A stretch of 64,000 nucleotides of DNA, from assembly GCF_000282375.1 (NCBI RefSeq), contig NZ_AKJK01000069.1, forward strand, positions 21,784-85,783, in the 5' to 3' direction. Within the stretch, counting starts at the first letter, position 1. Each line of letters begins with the position of its first letter. The stretch is from Pseudomonas sp. GM50 (GTDB lineage: Bacteria > Pseudomonadota > Gammaproteobacteria > Pseudomonadales > Pseudomonadaceae). Position numbers and translations under genes: made by a program. Below are positions 17,671-26,960 of the stretch, piece by piece. The notes below the pieces were generated by a model, which saw only the letters and a list, made by a program, of their open reading frames with translations, made no database searches and was not told the origin of the DNA.

Positions 17671-18662
17671 GGGGCTTGTTGCGGAATTGAATTGAGGACC
17701 GGACTACCGTCCTTGTTGCGGGTCAGGTAGACCGGCAGCACCTTGGGTAGCGAAGCCACCAGATTATTGAGCTCTTTGATGTTGTAGATACCGCCGAGGC
17801 GAATCGAGCCGGTGCTGTGGTCCGCGATCATGACGGGCTTGTTCAAATAACGATTGATCAAGGGCAGGGCATCGGTCAGCGTCAGATCATCGAGCACCAG
17901 TTTGCCGCTGCGCCAGGCCAGCGAATGGTCGTTGGCAGAGGTCTGGCTGATTTGTGGTGTGAAGTCGCCGTGCCGGTAACGCGCCTGCATGGCAGGTTCG
18001 AGATGTGAACCCTCGCCGGGCAGGGCACCGTTGCTGGTTACCAGCACAGAACCTTCAATCAGGTTCACGCGTACCTGGTCTTCATACATCCACACGTTGA
18101 ACTGGGTTCCGGTGACGCGAATCCTGCCATCGGCTGCCCTGACGATGAATGGGTGCTGCAGGTCGTGACTGACGCTGAAGAAGGCTTCGCCTTTTTTCAG
18201 CGTGACACGACGCTGATCCTTGTAATTGCTGAACGTCAGTTCACTGCCCAGGTTCAACTCCACCTGACTGCCGTCACTCAGCGTGACCTGACGAACATTG
18301 TCGGTCGCCTCGAAATGCTGATAGGCATTAGGCAGCCATCCCAGGTTCCATCCGGTATATGCCGCCAGTGGCAATGCCAGGGCGCAGACGGTGGCAGCAA
18401 TGCCGAAAGTGCGCCAGGGCGTTGTCGGTTGGATGCGAACAGCCGGCGCGGGGGATTCGGGACGTGGTAAATCTCCAGCTACATCCCAGATATCCAGCAT
18501 GGCTTCGTACTCGAAGGCGTGCAGAGGATGAGCATCACGCCATTGCTCGAACGCCAGGCGTTCTTCGGCCGTGCAGTCGATGGCATGCAGACGCATGCAC
18601 CAGTGCGCAGCGGCATCGGTGATGGCGTCGTATTGGGCTTGCGAGAGAGAGTGGTCGGTCAT
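17661..18662 (-). CDS. Orphan FecR-family anti-sigma/transmembrane regulator
   Basis: 333 residues with the FecR layout: cytoplasmic N-terminal DUF4880-like region (YDAITDAAAHWCMRLH through FEQWRDAHP), a hydrophobic span around residues 85-105, then the periplasmic FecR domain (QVTLSDGSQVELNLGSELTF, RVTLKKGEAFFSV, RVTGTQFNVW) and a C-terminal secretin/TonB-short-like region (LTDALPLINRYLNKPV). FecR proteins normally relay a TonB-receptor signal to a partner ECF sigma factor. Neither sigma factor nor receptor gene is next to it: upstream is a 323-base gap and the toxin gene's 3' end. AGGATG precedes the ATG. Confidence 0.88.
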   Translation of the reverse strand: MTDHSLSQAQYDAITDAAAHWCMRLHAIDCTAEERLAFEQWRDAHPLHAFEYEAMLDIWDVAGDLPRPESPAPAVRIQPTTPWRTFGIAATVCALALPLAAYTGWNLGWLPNAYQHFEATDNVRQVTLSDGSQVELNLGSELTFSNYKDQRRVTLKKGEAFFSVSHDLQHPFIVRAADGRIRVTGTQFNVWMYEDQVRVNLIEGSVLVTSNGALPGEGSHLEPAMQARYRHGDFTPQISQTSANDHSLAWRSGKLVLDDLTLTDALPLINRYLNKPVMIADHSTGSIRLGGIYNIKELNNLVASLPKVLPVYLTRNKDGSPVLNSIPQQAPKS

Positions 18663-18985
18663 TGACTCATCCTGATTTCCTGCATTCTAACCTTGAGGGG
18701 AAGTCTGCGAGAACAACCGTCATGGCAATTGCCCATCAAAGTACAACTTATTTTCACATGGATGCCCTGGAAACCGGGCGTCGCCAGGCAGTATCCACAA
18801 ATGCAGTGAAAAAATGGTCAAGACCAAAAAAGCAGGCCTTGTAGCCAATGCCGGCAAGTCAAGAAATTTGAGCGACGAAAATCCTGTGGGAGCGTGGCTT
18901 GCCCGCGAAGAATGCACCGCGGTTTTTCAGGTACTACGCGTCATCGTTCTTCGCGGGCAAGCCACGCTCCCACAGGTTCTGCGTC
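18663..18985. other. 323-bp gap upstream of fecR
   Basis: Holds the fecR promoter region and a REP doublet (18883-18976). I see no gene; the open frames on both strands are short and lack family resemblance. Confidence 0.6.
18883..18976. repeat. REP doublet (REPIN-like), TTCGCGGGCAAGCC family
   Basis: Arms CCTGTGGGAGCGTGGCTTGC... and its inverted copy, each ending in CGCGAAG toward the centre. The whole element, including its roughly 40-base central segment GCACCGCGGTTTTTCAGGTA and following bases, recurs in inverted orientation at 57368-57461 with two substitutions in the centre. Confidence 0.9.
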
Positions 18986-21900
18986 TTAACTTACCGGATC
19001 CAGTTGTCGACCCATTTCACATATCAAGTAAGCGATCGAGTCGGCGTTGCGCAAAATGGTGTCGACTCTCACGTCCACATTCCGTGGATTCAGAAAGGCA
19101 TCACGAGCAGCATCCATCGTTGTACAACCCGTTGCTTTCAGAATTTCCCGACCCACATTCCCTAAACCCGCAATCGAATCCAGATCGTCCCATAAGTCCA
19201 GCTCGCTGTTCCAGCGCGCAAACAGTTGTTCCCTCGGGGTCGCCAGGGACAGTGCCTCTCGTTGGAAGTCCAGCTGAGTCTGTTTCAGCTTTGCGCTAAA
19301 AAAGGCCATTGGCGTGACAAGATCACTGAACGGACGCCTTGACTCGATCGTCGCGATATCCACAGTCTTTGAATAGAGGTGGGAGAACTCGTGAATCAGG
19401 GTGGCGGCCTGGGCATGACTGTTGATATTGAACGGCTCCGTCAAAAAGTCTTTATAGAAATCGAGTTGCTGATTGAAAAATGTTTCCGTGAAATGCACAT
19501 GCTTCAGAATGTCCTCTTCCACAACAAAAGCGATCGTACTGTCGAGCCCGTATTTGTTGGAACCGACCACAAAACGTTCGGTATTCATCAAATCCTCGTT
19601 TGGGTCCACCAGCGCTTTGCAAACAGGAACGATGGCCTGTTTGATTTTGTCGAGAATGCTCGCGTCGATGTTGCCCACATCAAAAAAGGCTTTGAGGAAG
19701 GTATCCAGTCGCGTACCGGGGAGGCGTTGCCGGAGCTGCGCCAGGTTATGCAGACTGTTGAACGCGTAGTAACGAGCCAGGTCTATGGCTTGCATGATCA
19801 TGCGTGCTTTTTCCGGATGTTTTGTCCGAATGTCTTCCATTCCCCGCGCTTCGATATTCAGCACCTCTCGGACCATGCGAGCAGTGGCATGTTGATTGTG
19901 CATTTTCGACAGGGCTTTGCCGTAATGGACCGTATGGATGTCCGGATCGATCACCAGTTGCTGGCCGGGAGCCGCCAGCAACGCGGGTCCCGGCTGCTGG
20001 TCTCTGATCATTCGCCAGATCGGTCCGGTTTTGACCACGGGGTAAACCTTTCCCTCGACAGGGGCGTACGTTCGATTGCCGATTGAGTTTCGGTAAGTTC
20101 CATCGCTGTTCTTGCGCAGTTCCTTTAATGCTACGTCCGTGGTCTCGAAAGGCTGCAACACCGTGCGCGCCGGTGCCGTCGGTTTCACTTGCGACCATTG
20201 CGGGGCAGTCACCGGGTTGGCAACAGGTGGGGTGGCGGAGGTTGTTTGCGCCGTGGTCGCCGACTCCTCCAGCGACAACTTGCCTAACGACACCATCTGT
20301 GCGGCACCGGCAATGAATGCCTGTAATGCCCGCGTCCAGTGATGATCCTGCAGCGCTTCGGCGGAGTCCTTGAAGTCCTTGTAGCTTTGCCACAGAAACA
20401 GCACATAGGCGAGTTTGCCCGGCAACAGGCGGGAAATCAGATTGATGCCGGAGCTGAACAGGTTTTTGGCGGCTTCCCACTCGGCCTGGCCGCTGATTTC
20501 GGAGTGACTGCCGAGCATCTTCGATAGAAGGCTGACGTTATCGCTGAACAGTTGTACAAGCAGGTTGCCGTCGATGGGGGTGGAGGCGAGGGTGATTTCG
20601 CTTTGTTGTCCGACGGTGGACTTCAACAGGTTGCCGAACAGGGACTGTTCACCTTCGGGAAGCCGTCGAATGATCAGATCCTGCAGTGCCCCGGGTGTAT
20701 TGATCGCTGAGATAACGCTGGCCTCGTTCTTGAATTCGGTAAACACCGAGCCTGTGTGATAAGGCGCATACAGGATTTGCGGCCCGTCATGTCCGGCACC
20801 GGGGCCGATCAGGTACAGGCCCAGGGTTTTGACGGCTGCGGCACCTGCGGTCTTGATCAGTTCCAGCGACCTGATGATGGCGTGGGCACCTGCGACAGCC
20901 GCACGGGCGATGGCGTCCGGCATGTCGAGAACCTGACAGATCAAATCGAACGCGCGGGCGGAAAGACGTTGCTGCAGTTTCAGTGCATGAGCGTGTTGCA
21001 GCAGTTGCCACGGGAGTTGCTGAATAAAACGCTGTTTTCGACTGTCGGCATCGGTGCCGGTCCTGGTCAATGCATCCGTCACCTGCTTTGCATAATCGCT
21101 GTGAATATTCAGTGACTGCACAAGCTGGCGCACGGCGTCCTGATTCAGGCGATCGGGAAGGGCTTGAGCGGTTGTCGAGGCAATCTTGAAGCCGGTGCCT
21201 TGAGCGACGTCGGCAGGGTTCAGGGCAAACTCGGTCAGGCTACGCGCCGGTCCGGCCAGGGCCAGGTCGGGCGTAATTTTAATGTGGCCGGGGTCAAGTT
21301 GCGTTCCAGGGAATCGGCTGCCGAGCAATGACACCAATCGGTCATGTACATAGGACGCCAGGGGCTGGATCCCGTGCAGATAATCTTTGTCGTCGGTGAC
21401 GCTGTTACGGTATTGCTCCAGCAGTTCGATGTGCAACTGCTGTTCTGCGACGGGGGCCATGCCAAGCCATGCAGGCAGCGACTGCTGTCGGGTAATTGCC
21501 TGCGAGATCAATGTGGCTCTTCGCAAGTTGGTGTCGATGACCCTTTGCGTCATCTTTTGCAACGCTTTGATCTGCTGTGTGTCGCCCAGTTTTCGACTGC
21601 GCAGGTGTTCGCAGCGGGCCAGGAAGTGGTCAATGGAGGACTGCGCAAGGTGCTGCAGGACGTTGCTTTCAATCAGTCGCAACGAGTTGAGCGTGTAGCG
21701 CTGGTGGAATGTGTGCTGGGCAGGGGGGAGGTTTTCCAGCAGCTCCAGGCGTTTGTTGGCGTCGAGCAGGCGCCGGTTCAATTCCGTCATTGCGCTGCTG
21801 ACTGAAGCGAAAACTTCCAGCCCGGCCGCGGGCGTCCACAGAATCGCCCGGCCGGAATGTTGAACATCGAGCCCGCCACGTTCGGTCAGCAGTACGCAAT

Positions 21901-23797
21901 TGGCCAGGGGCAGCACATCCTTCTGCCCGGAACATTCAAGGATCAGCGAATAGGCATCAGGCCTGAACCCATTGAGGGCGAGGCGCGTTTTTCGATCCGC
22001 TTGATCCGGGTTGAGCACCGTATCGACAATGGCCCGGTCGGCGTCCCGCAGCGTCGCGTTGAGTACCCGAAGGCTGGCTTCCCCGCGTACACCCACGGAA
22101 AGCGCGTGGGCCAGCTGGGGTTTCAACTTCTCCAGATACACGCGCTGTAGCGCCAGAGACGCGATCGGCTGAGAGGCGAACTCCGCGCTGATCAGCGATT
22201 CGACACTGCTGAAGGTTTTGACGAAAGCCGCTGCCGTGTCTGCCAATACCATGGAGGGCAGTTGGTTGCCGGATAACACCGGTCGGGTACTCCAGCGTCC
22301 CTGAACATCCAGCGTCAGCAAGTGCTCGCTGATCATGGCGCGTATATCCAGTGCCTTGTCGAACAAGGCGTGGAGGTTCACGGTGCCTTCGCTCTGACGG
22401 AAAACCTGCAGAACGTATTCCATGTTTTGCAGTTGCTTGGTGATGACCGCCTCAAACAGCGTTTTGAATATCGCCCCTGAAATCACCTCGCCGGAGACCT
22501 GTGGCTGATTGAAACCGATGAACCGGTTGCGTTCATCCAGGCTCAGCAGGCCGTAGAGCTCCTCTTCGTGACCGGCCGCGCTGAACTTGCTCAGCAAGGT
22601 GCCTTTGAGGTCCTGATAGTCCTTCAGAACCTGGAGTCCTTGGGTGGGGGTGTAAAGAAAGGCATTGGCATTGGCGTGACTGATCATCAGTGCGCCGGCC
22701 AGTTCGACATAATTGGCTGCGTGTTCCCAAAGCCGCACCGCCTCGAGGCTCAGTGCCGAGGCAGTGCCCGCTGTCGGCTGAATCAAAGCGTGCAAGGCCT
22801 GGCTCTGTTCAGGGCTGATGACGTCGGCCTCGCGCTTGATCAGGAACTCTGCGCGTGCCTTTTCACGGATGGCCCGATTGAAAAAAACGCGGCGGGATGC
22901 ACCGTCGGCCGCCGCATCGTCCCAGTAGTTCTGCAGTTTCCCGCAAAGCAGGCTTAGCAGTTTGCTGGAAGCGGTCTTTACCGCGGTTTCCCAGTGCTGT
23001 TGGTCAGTGCTCGCCGGATTTTTTCCCGGATGGGAGAATTCATAAAGCTGCCCGACCGGCCATCGCTGATGGCGGTAGTACGACAGCACCGCGTCACTCA
23101 GGGACATGGAATTGATCCAGCGCCGGGGCGGGGCACTGTCCTGGTCGTCGTCATGGGCCGGTGCAACGGAGTAAAAGTCGAGTCGGGTCTGGCTTTGATC
23201 AAGGCGTGGGAATGAAGATTGCAACAACTCGTCAAGCAGCGTATTGAGCAGCGAGGTCAGCGTTGGCAGCTTGATCAACTCGTCCAGCATGGACTGCTCG
23301 TTCATTCGCTGGTTATTGGCGATGACAGTGCGCTGGTCTTCGAATACGTCGCCCTCGATGGCCTGAAAACTCACCTGAATATTGCTCGCTGCCGCCAGCG
23401 TTTTGCGCTCAGCCAACGACATGAAGGCCAGCAAGCCGTCGTCCTCGGTCACGCTGCTCAGTTGGCGCTCAAGCTGTTCGGTCAAGGCTGCGCGGCTGTG
23501 GAACTTCTTTATGCCGGCGTACGGGGTGTAGAGAATTTCACCGTTGTCATCCGGAGTGAGGCTCAACACGAAGCTGCCGGCCAAGGGGACGGATGCCAGG
23601 TCTTGCGCATTGAGCAGGATTTTTTCGGTAATCATGGGCGGGGTCTGTTGACTGCGTAACGTTTGGCTGGCCAGTTCCAGATGACTGAACCATTCGAAAT
23701 CCTTGCGCGTCAGCCCATGGGTTCTACCCAGATCATTCCAGTGGCCGGGCGATTGCAGGGCCTGGGGGAAAAACAGCGGAGCGGGAGGTGAGGGCAT
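18986..23797 (-). CDS. Giant putative toxin with C-terminal M35-like zinc metalloprotease domain
   Basis: 1603 residues, the largest gene in the window. The C-terminal region has AATLIHEFSHLYSKTVD: His1469, Glu1470 and His1473 form HExxH, and Asp1480 is placed like the third zinc ligand of aspzincin (M35, lysine-specific) proteases; NADSIAYL near the end matches their C-terminal NAD-x-x-x-Y region. The N-terminal 1100 residues resemble the dermonecrotic-toxin-like DUF6543 proteins common in Pseudomonas and contain four diverged repeats of an ILYTP-x-x-GL type module (near residues 86, 377, 648 and 1006). Hydrophobic helices near residues 965-1000 and 1110-1150 could insert into membranes. There is no Sec signal peptide, immunity gene or dedicated secretion partner alongside. 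Activity and target are inference. Confidence 0.75.
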   Translation of the reverse strand: MPSPPAPLFFPQALQSPGHWNDLGRTHGLTRKDFEWFSHLELASQTLRSQQTPPMITEKILLNAQDLASVPLAGSFVLSLTPDDNGEILYTPYAGIKKFHSRAALTEQLERQLSSVTEDDGLLAFMSLAERKTLAAASNIQVSFQAIEGDVFEDQRTVIANNQRMNEQSMLDELIKLPTLTSLLNTLLDELLQSSFPRLDQSQTRLDFYSVAPAHDDDQDSAPPRRWINSMSLSDAVLSYYRHQRWPVGQLYEFSHPGKNPASTDQQHWETAVKTASSKLLSLLCGKLQNYWDDAAADGASRRVFFNRAIREKARAEFLIKREADVISPEQSQALHALIQPTAGTASALSLEAVRLWEHAANYVELAGALMISHANANAFLYTPTQGLQVLKDYQDLKGTLLSKFSAAGHEEELYGLLSLDERNRFIGFNQPQVSGEVISGAIFKTLFEAVITKQLQNMEYVLQVFRQSEGTVNLHALFDKALDIRAMISEHLLTLDVQGRWSTRPVLSGNQLPSMVLADTAAAFVKTFSSVESLISAEFASQPIASLALQRVYLEKLKPQLAHALSVGVRGEASLRVLNATLRDADRAIVDTVLNPDQADRKTRLALNGFRPDAYSLILECSGQKDVLPLANCVLLTERGGLDVQHSGRAILWTPAAGLEVFASVSSAMTELNRRLLDANKRLELLENLPPAQHTFHQRYTLNSLRLIESNVLQHLAQSSIDHFLARCEHLRSRKLGDTQQIKALQKMTQRVIDTNLRRATLISQAITRQQSLPAWLGMAPVAEQQLHIELLEQYRNSVTDDKDYLHGIQPLASYVHDRLVSLLGSRFPGTQLDPGHIKITPDLALAGPARSLTEFALNPADVAQGTGFKIASTTAQALPDRLNQDAVRQLVQSLNIHSDYAKQVTDALTRTGTDADSRKQRFIQQLPWQLLQHAHALKLQQRLSARAFDLICQVLDMPDAIARAAVAGAHAIIRSLELIKTAGAAAVKTLGLYLIGPGAGHDGPQILYAPYHTGSVFTEFKNEASVISAINTPGALQDLIIRRLPEGEQSLFGNLLKSTVGQQSEITLASTPIDGNLLVQLFSDNVSLLSKMLGSHSEISGQAEWEAAKNLFSSGINLISRLLPGKLAYVLFLWQSYKDFKDSAEALQDHHWTRALQAFIAGAAQMVSLGKLSLEESATTAQTTSATPPVANPVTAPQWSQVKPTAPARTVLQPFETTDVALKELRKNSDGTYRNSIGNRTYAPVEGKVYPVVKTGPIWRMIRDQQPGPALLAAPGQQLVIDPDIHTVHYGKALSKMHNQHATARMVREVLNIEARGMEDIRTKHPEKARMIMQAIDLARYYAFNSLHNLAQLRQRLPGTRLDTFLKAFFDVGNIDASILDKIKQAIVPVCKALVDPNEDLMNTERFVVGSNKYGLDSTIAFVVEEDILKHVHFTETFFNQQLDFYKDFLTEPFNINSHAQAATLIHEFSHLYSKTVDIATIESRRPFSDLVTPMAFFSAKLKQTQLDFQREALSLATPREQLFARWNSELDLWDDLDSIAGLGNVGREILKATGCTTMDAARDAFLNPRNVDVRVDTILRNADSIAYLICEMGRQLDPVS

Positions 23798-24064
23798 CGT
23801 CGAGTCTCGTTCAGGGCGCTGTTGAAGGCGCCTGTGGGTTGAGGCTCAAGACTAGAATTCGCAGGTGAGACGTAGGTGGTAGATAGTTACCGCACGGCTG
23901 CCCGGTGTTCGTGCCAACGTGCGCGAAAGCAGCTTCTCGGTTCAACCGATTGCGCTCAGGTGCAGCGGTTCAAGCGAAAGGTTGACAGGCAGCTCGTCGC
24001 CCGTTGTTAATCGGTTGGTTTTCATACGCTGTTGCCCCCTCCAATAATTATTCTGGAGCTTCAG

Positions 24065-25105
24065 ATGTCTGCGCCACACGATCATGTGTCTACTGCGGTT
24101 TCGCAAAACCTGTCCTTCGAAGCGCTGACGGCGTTGCTCGAGCAGATCTTCCTGCGCCACGGCACCTCGGCCGATGTCGCCAGAACCCTGGCCCTCAACT
24201 GCGCCGGCGCCGAGCGCGACGGGGCTCACAGTCACGGTGTGTTCCGTATCCCCGGTTATGTGTCGACGCTGCAAAGCGGCTGGGTCAATGGTCAGGCCGT
24301 GCCGGTGGTCGAGGACGTGGCCTCGGGCTTCGTTCGGGTTGACGCCGGTAATGGCTTTGCCCAACCGGCCCTCGCGGCGGCGCGACCCTTGCTGGTCGAA
24401 AAAGCCCGCAGCGCCGGCATTGCGGTACTGGCCATCCGTAATTCCCACCATTTCGCCGCCTTGTGGCCAGACGTCGAGCCGTTTGCCGATGAAGGGCTGG
24501 TGGCACTGAGCGTGGTCAACAGCATGACCTGCGTGGTGCCGCACGGTGCCGATCGCCCGCTGTTCGGGACCAACCCGATTGCCTTCGCCGCCCCTCGGGC
24601 CAACGGTGATCCGATCGTCTTCGACCTCGCCACCAGCGCCATCGCCCATGGCGATGTACAGATCGCTGCCCGTAAAGGCGAACGCTTGCCGGCGGGCATG
24701 GGGGTGGACAGCCTCGGCCAGCCGACCCAGGACCCGAAAGCGATCCTTGAGGGCGGCGCCTTGCTGCCGTTTGGCGGGCACAAGGGCTCGGCGCTGTCGA
24801 TGATGGTGGAGCTGTTGGCGGCGGCGTTGACCGGCGGTAATTTCTCTTTCGAATTCGACTGGTCGAATCATCCGGGGGCGAAAACACCCTGGACCGGTCA
24901 ACTGCTGATCGTGATCGATCCGAGCAAGTCGGCGGGGCAGAGTTTTGCCGAGCGCAGTCAGGAACTGGTCCGGCAGATGCACGGTGTGGGGCTCAAGCGG
25001 TTACCGGGTGATCGGCGTCACCGGCAGCGCGCCAAGGCCAAGGTCGAAGGCATTGCACTCGATGCTCAGACGCTGGCAAATCTGCGGGAATTGGCCGGGC
25101 TCTGA
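24065..25105 (+). CDS. dpkA: Delta1-piperideine-2-carboxylate/pyrroline-2-carboxylate reductase (malate/L-lactate dehydrogenase family)
   Basis: 346-residue NADPH-dependent reductase of the Ldh2/YlbC/DpkA fold, not Rossmann type. Characteristic stretches are GAERDGAHSHGVFRIPGY, AIRNSHHFAALWPDVEP with the catalytic His, FGTNPIAFAAPRA, LATSAIAHGDVQIAARKGE and LPFGGHKGSALSMMVELL. The sequence agrees best with DpkA, which reduces the cyclic imines from D-lysine and D-proline to L-pipecolate and L-proline. GGAG sits six bases before the ATG. No neighbouring lysine or proline catabolic gene confirms the substrate, so ureidoglycolate or malate dehydrogenase relatives remain possible. Confidence 0.8.
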   Translation: MSAPHDHVSTAVSQNLSFEALTALLEQIFLRHGTSADVARTLALNCAGAERDGAHSHGVFRIPGYVSTLQSGWVNGQAVPVVEDVASGFVRVDAGNGFAQPALAAARPLLVEKARSAGIAVLAIRNSHHFAALWPDVEPFADEGLVALSVVNSMTCVVPHGADRPLFGTNPIAFAAPRANGDPIVFDLATSAIAHGDVQIAARKGERLPAGMGVDSLGQPTQDPKAILEGGALLPFGGHKGSALSMMVELLAAALTGGNFSFEFDWSNHPGAKTPWTGQLLIVIDPSKSAGQSFAERSQELVRQMHGVGLKRLPGDRRHRQRAKAKVEGIALDAQTLANLRELAGL

Positions 25106-25121
25106 GAGGAGCAGTTTTTTT

Positions 25122-25189
25122 TGTAGGAGCCAGGCTTGCCGGCGAAGGCGATCTCAAGTCCGCCTTCGCCGGCAAGCCTGGCTCCTACA
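25122..25189. repeat. REP doublet, short-loop form
   Basis: Near-perfect inverted repeat TGTAGGAGCCAGGCTTGCC...GGCAAGCCTGGCTCCTACA with inner GGCGAAGGCG / CGCCTTCGCC and only about ten bases of loop. It starts 17 bases after the dpkA stop, just after a run of eight T, and may serve as terminator for dpkA and the convergent DUF883 gene. Confidence 0.9.
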
Positions 25190-25206
25190 GGTTCAGTGTT
25201 TCCCAA

Positions 25207-25524
25207 TTAACGCCGGCCTAACAACAATCCGACCACCAAACCGAATCCGGCGGAGATAGCCACGGTTTGCCAGGGATGACCGCCGATGTAGATTTCGGTG
25301 GCGTCGACCGCCGGTTTGGTCCGGTCACGAACGCTGGAAACTGAGCTTCGGGCCTGCTGGAGCTTCTGGGCGATTTGCCCACGAAGGGTGTCCGCCTCCT
25401 CACCGACCAGTGAAGCACTGCTTTTCAGCAGTTTTTCCGACTCTTCGATCAGGGCCTGAAGTTCGCTGAAGACCTGATCCTTGATTTGATCCTCGGCGAT
25501 TTGATCAATGATTTTGCGGGCCAT
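25207..25524 (-). CDS. DUF883 (ElaB/YqjD-like) membrane-anchored protein
   Basis: 105 residues starting MARKIIDQ, chosen because AAGGAG lies eight bases upstream. A long amphipathic helix (residues 10-75, rich in Glu, Gln, Lys) is followed by the C-terminal anchor VAISAGFGLVVGLLLGRR, a glycine-containing transmembrane helix ending in Arg-Arg. This is the DUF883 layout; E. coli relatives associate with ribosomes at the inner membrane in stationary phase. Specific role here unknown. Confidence 0.88.
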   Translation of the reverse strand: MARKIIDQIAEDQIKDQVFSELQALIEESEKLLKSSASLVGEEADTLRGQIAQKLQQARSSVSSVRDRTKPAVDATEIYIGGHPWQTVAISAGFGLVVGLLLGRR

Positions 25525-25689
25525 TAGAGTACTCCTTGCAGGTGAATGGACAGTGAACAATGGAGTCTGGCGCCATGGCAAAAGTTGCAGTCATTTTGCG
25601 TGGCGACTCCACCCTGAAGAAAAATCCAGGGCAGGACATTTCCTCCTACAGTGTAAGATGTCGCCTATTTTATGCAGCAGGTAACTCCC

Positions 25690-25941
25690 ATGAGCTTCAA
25701 TCTGGCCGACAAACCCCTCGCCGAGCGCGCGGCGCTTGAAGATGAAAAATCCCGTCTGTTCGAACTCTGGCAAAACAACCTGGGTAAATCCAAGGGCGAA
25801 GCCGCACGGTTGTTCGGTGAGCGGGCCAAGCGCAAAGGCAAATGGGCCGAGTGGGTCCGCGCCGAGCTCGACGGCATGTCGCCTCCGGAATTCGCCAACA
25901 TGGTGCGCAGTGAAGTCAATCGCCTGATGGCGGCTAAATAA
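25690..25941 (+). CDS. Small conserved hypothetical protein
   Basis: 83 residues starting MSFNLADKPL. Highly charged and helical: ALEDEKSRLFELWQNNLGKS and ERAKRKGKWAEWVRAELDG. No transmembrane segment or signal peptide. Codon use matches neighbours. The ATG has AGG at usable spacing. I do not recognise a characterised family. Confidence 0.7.
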   Translation: MSFNLADKPLAERAALEDEKSRLFELWQNNLGKSKGEAARLFGERAKRKGKWAEWVRAELDGMSPPEFANMVRSEVNRLMAAK

Positions 25942-25960
25942 ACGTCCAGACACCATTCCC

Positions 25961-26875
25961 CTACGTTTGGGAAAAGGTCGCGATAATCGCCTCGCGCACT
26001 TTCAGCACCACCGGATCGAGCTGCGTACTGGTGCGCCAGCCCAGCTCGATCGGATAGCGTGGCAGCGCCAAAGGGCAGGGCAGTAGCGCCAATCCGCTGA
26101 GCGCGGCGATACTTCGAGCCGCATGGGCTGGAATAGTCGCCACTGCCTGACTGCCCTTGAGCAGATACGGCAACGCAGCAAAGTGCGTGGTCGACGCGCA
26201 TACCCGCCGACTCATTCCCAGCGCCGCCAGGCCTTCATCGGTAATCCCGATAAAACCGCCCGATGACACCAGAATGTGCTCGCGGGCGACGAACGCCTCA
26301 AGGCTGAGAGTCTGCTGCCCCTCGGCCAGACTGAGAGGATCCACCAGGCACAGATAATCGCCTTCACCCAGCACCTGGCGACTGAGCAAACGCTCGGCAA
26401 ATCCGCCTGCGGTGATTGCCAGATCGATGCTGCGCTCCATCAAGGCCCGAGCGACGATCTGGCTATGGGTCTGGCGAAAGATCAGCCGCAATTTCGGCGC
26501 GCAGCGAGCGATCTCTTCAATCAATCGTCGCCCGTAGGCGATTTCGAAATCATCCGACAAACCCACGGTCACCGAGCGTCCGTCGTAATGATGCGCAGCC
26601 GGATCGACCATCGCCAGGCTCTGGCGGCATTTATTCAGCGCATCGCTCACCACCGGTTTCAACTGGTTGGCCTTGAGCGTCGGCGCAAGGCCTCGACCCG
26701 TGCGCACGAACAACTGATCGCCATACGCCTCGCGCAATCGACGCAGCGCCGCGCTGACGGCCGATTGCGTCACGCCCAGACGCAACGCGGCACGGCTGGC
26801 GCTGGATTCCTCGTGCAGGGCTTCGAAGACTTTGAGCAGGTTTAGATCGAGGGTGGCGATATTCATCTGGTTCAT
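25961..26875 (-). CDS. LysR-type regulator divergent from nitrilase
   Basis: 304 residues (301 if the second Met, MNIATLDLN, is used). The N-terminal NIATLDLNLLKVFEALHEES and RLGVTQSAVSAALRRLR helix-turn-helix is of the NodD/NahR-like subgroup with the LFVRTGRGLAPT wing. The effector domain covers residues 95-300. Divergent from the nitrilase gene with 85 bases between the starts, so it probably regulates that gene. Confidence 0.9.
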   Translation of the reverse strand: MNQMNIATLDLNLLKVFEALHEESSASRAALRLGVTQSAVSAALRRLREAYGDQLFVRTGRGLAPTLKANQLKPVVSDALNKCRQSLAMVDPAAHHYDGRSVTVGLSDDFEIAYGRRLIEEIARCAPKLRLIFRQTHSQIVARALMERSIDLAITAGGFAERLLSRQVLGEGDYLCLVDPLSLAEGQQTLSLEAFVAREHILVSSGGFIGITDEGLAALGMSRRVCASTTHFAALPYLLKGSQAVATIPAHAARSIAALSGLALLPCPLALPRYPIELGWRTSTQLDPVVLKVREAIIATFSQT

Positions 26876-26960
26876 ATCATTCAGCAGTGAGTCGGGCTTT
26901 ATTCATGATCCTGTGACGCCGGAGAATGAGCAACACCTCATTACTGACGGAGTCACCGCG

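Noticed and set aside
23942..24982. 346-codon minus-strand frame opposite dpkA
   Set aside because: Antisense to a clear DpkA-type reductase; no ribosome site and no family resemblance.
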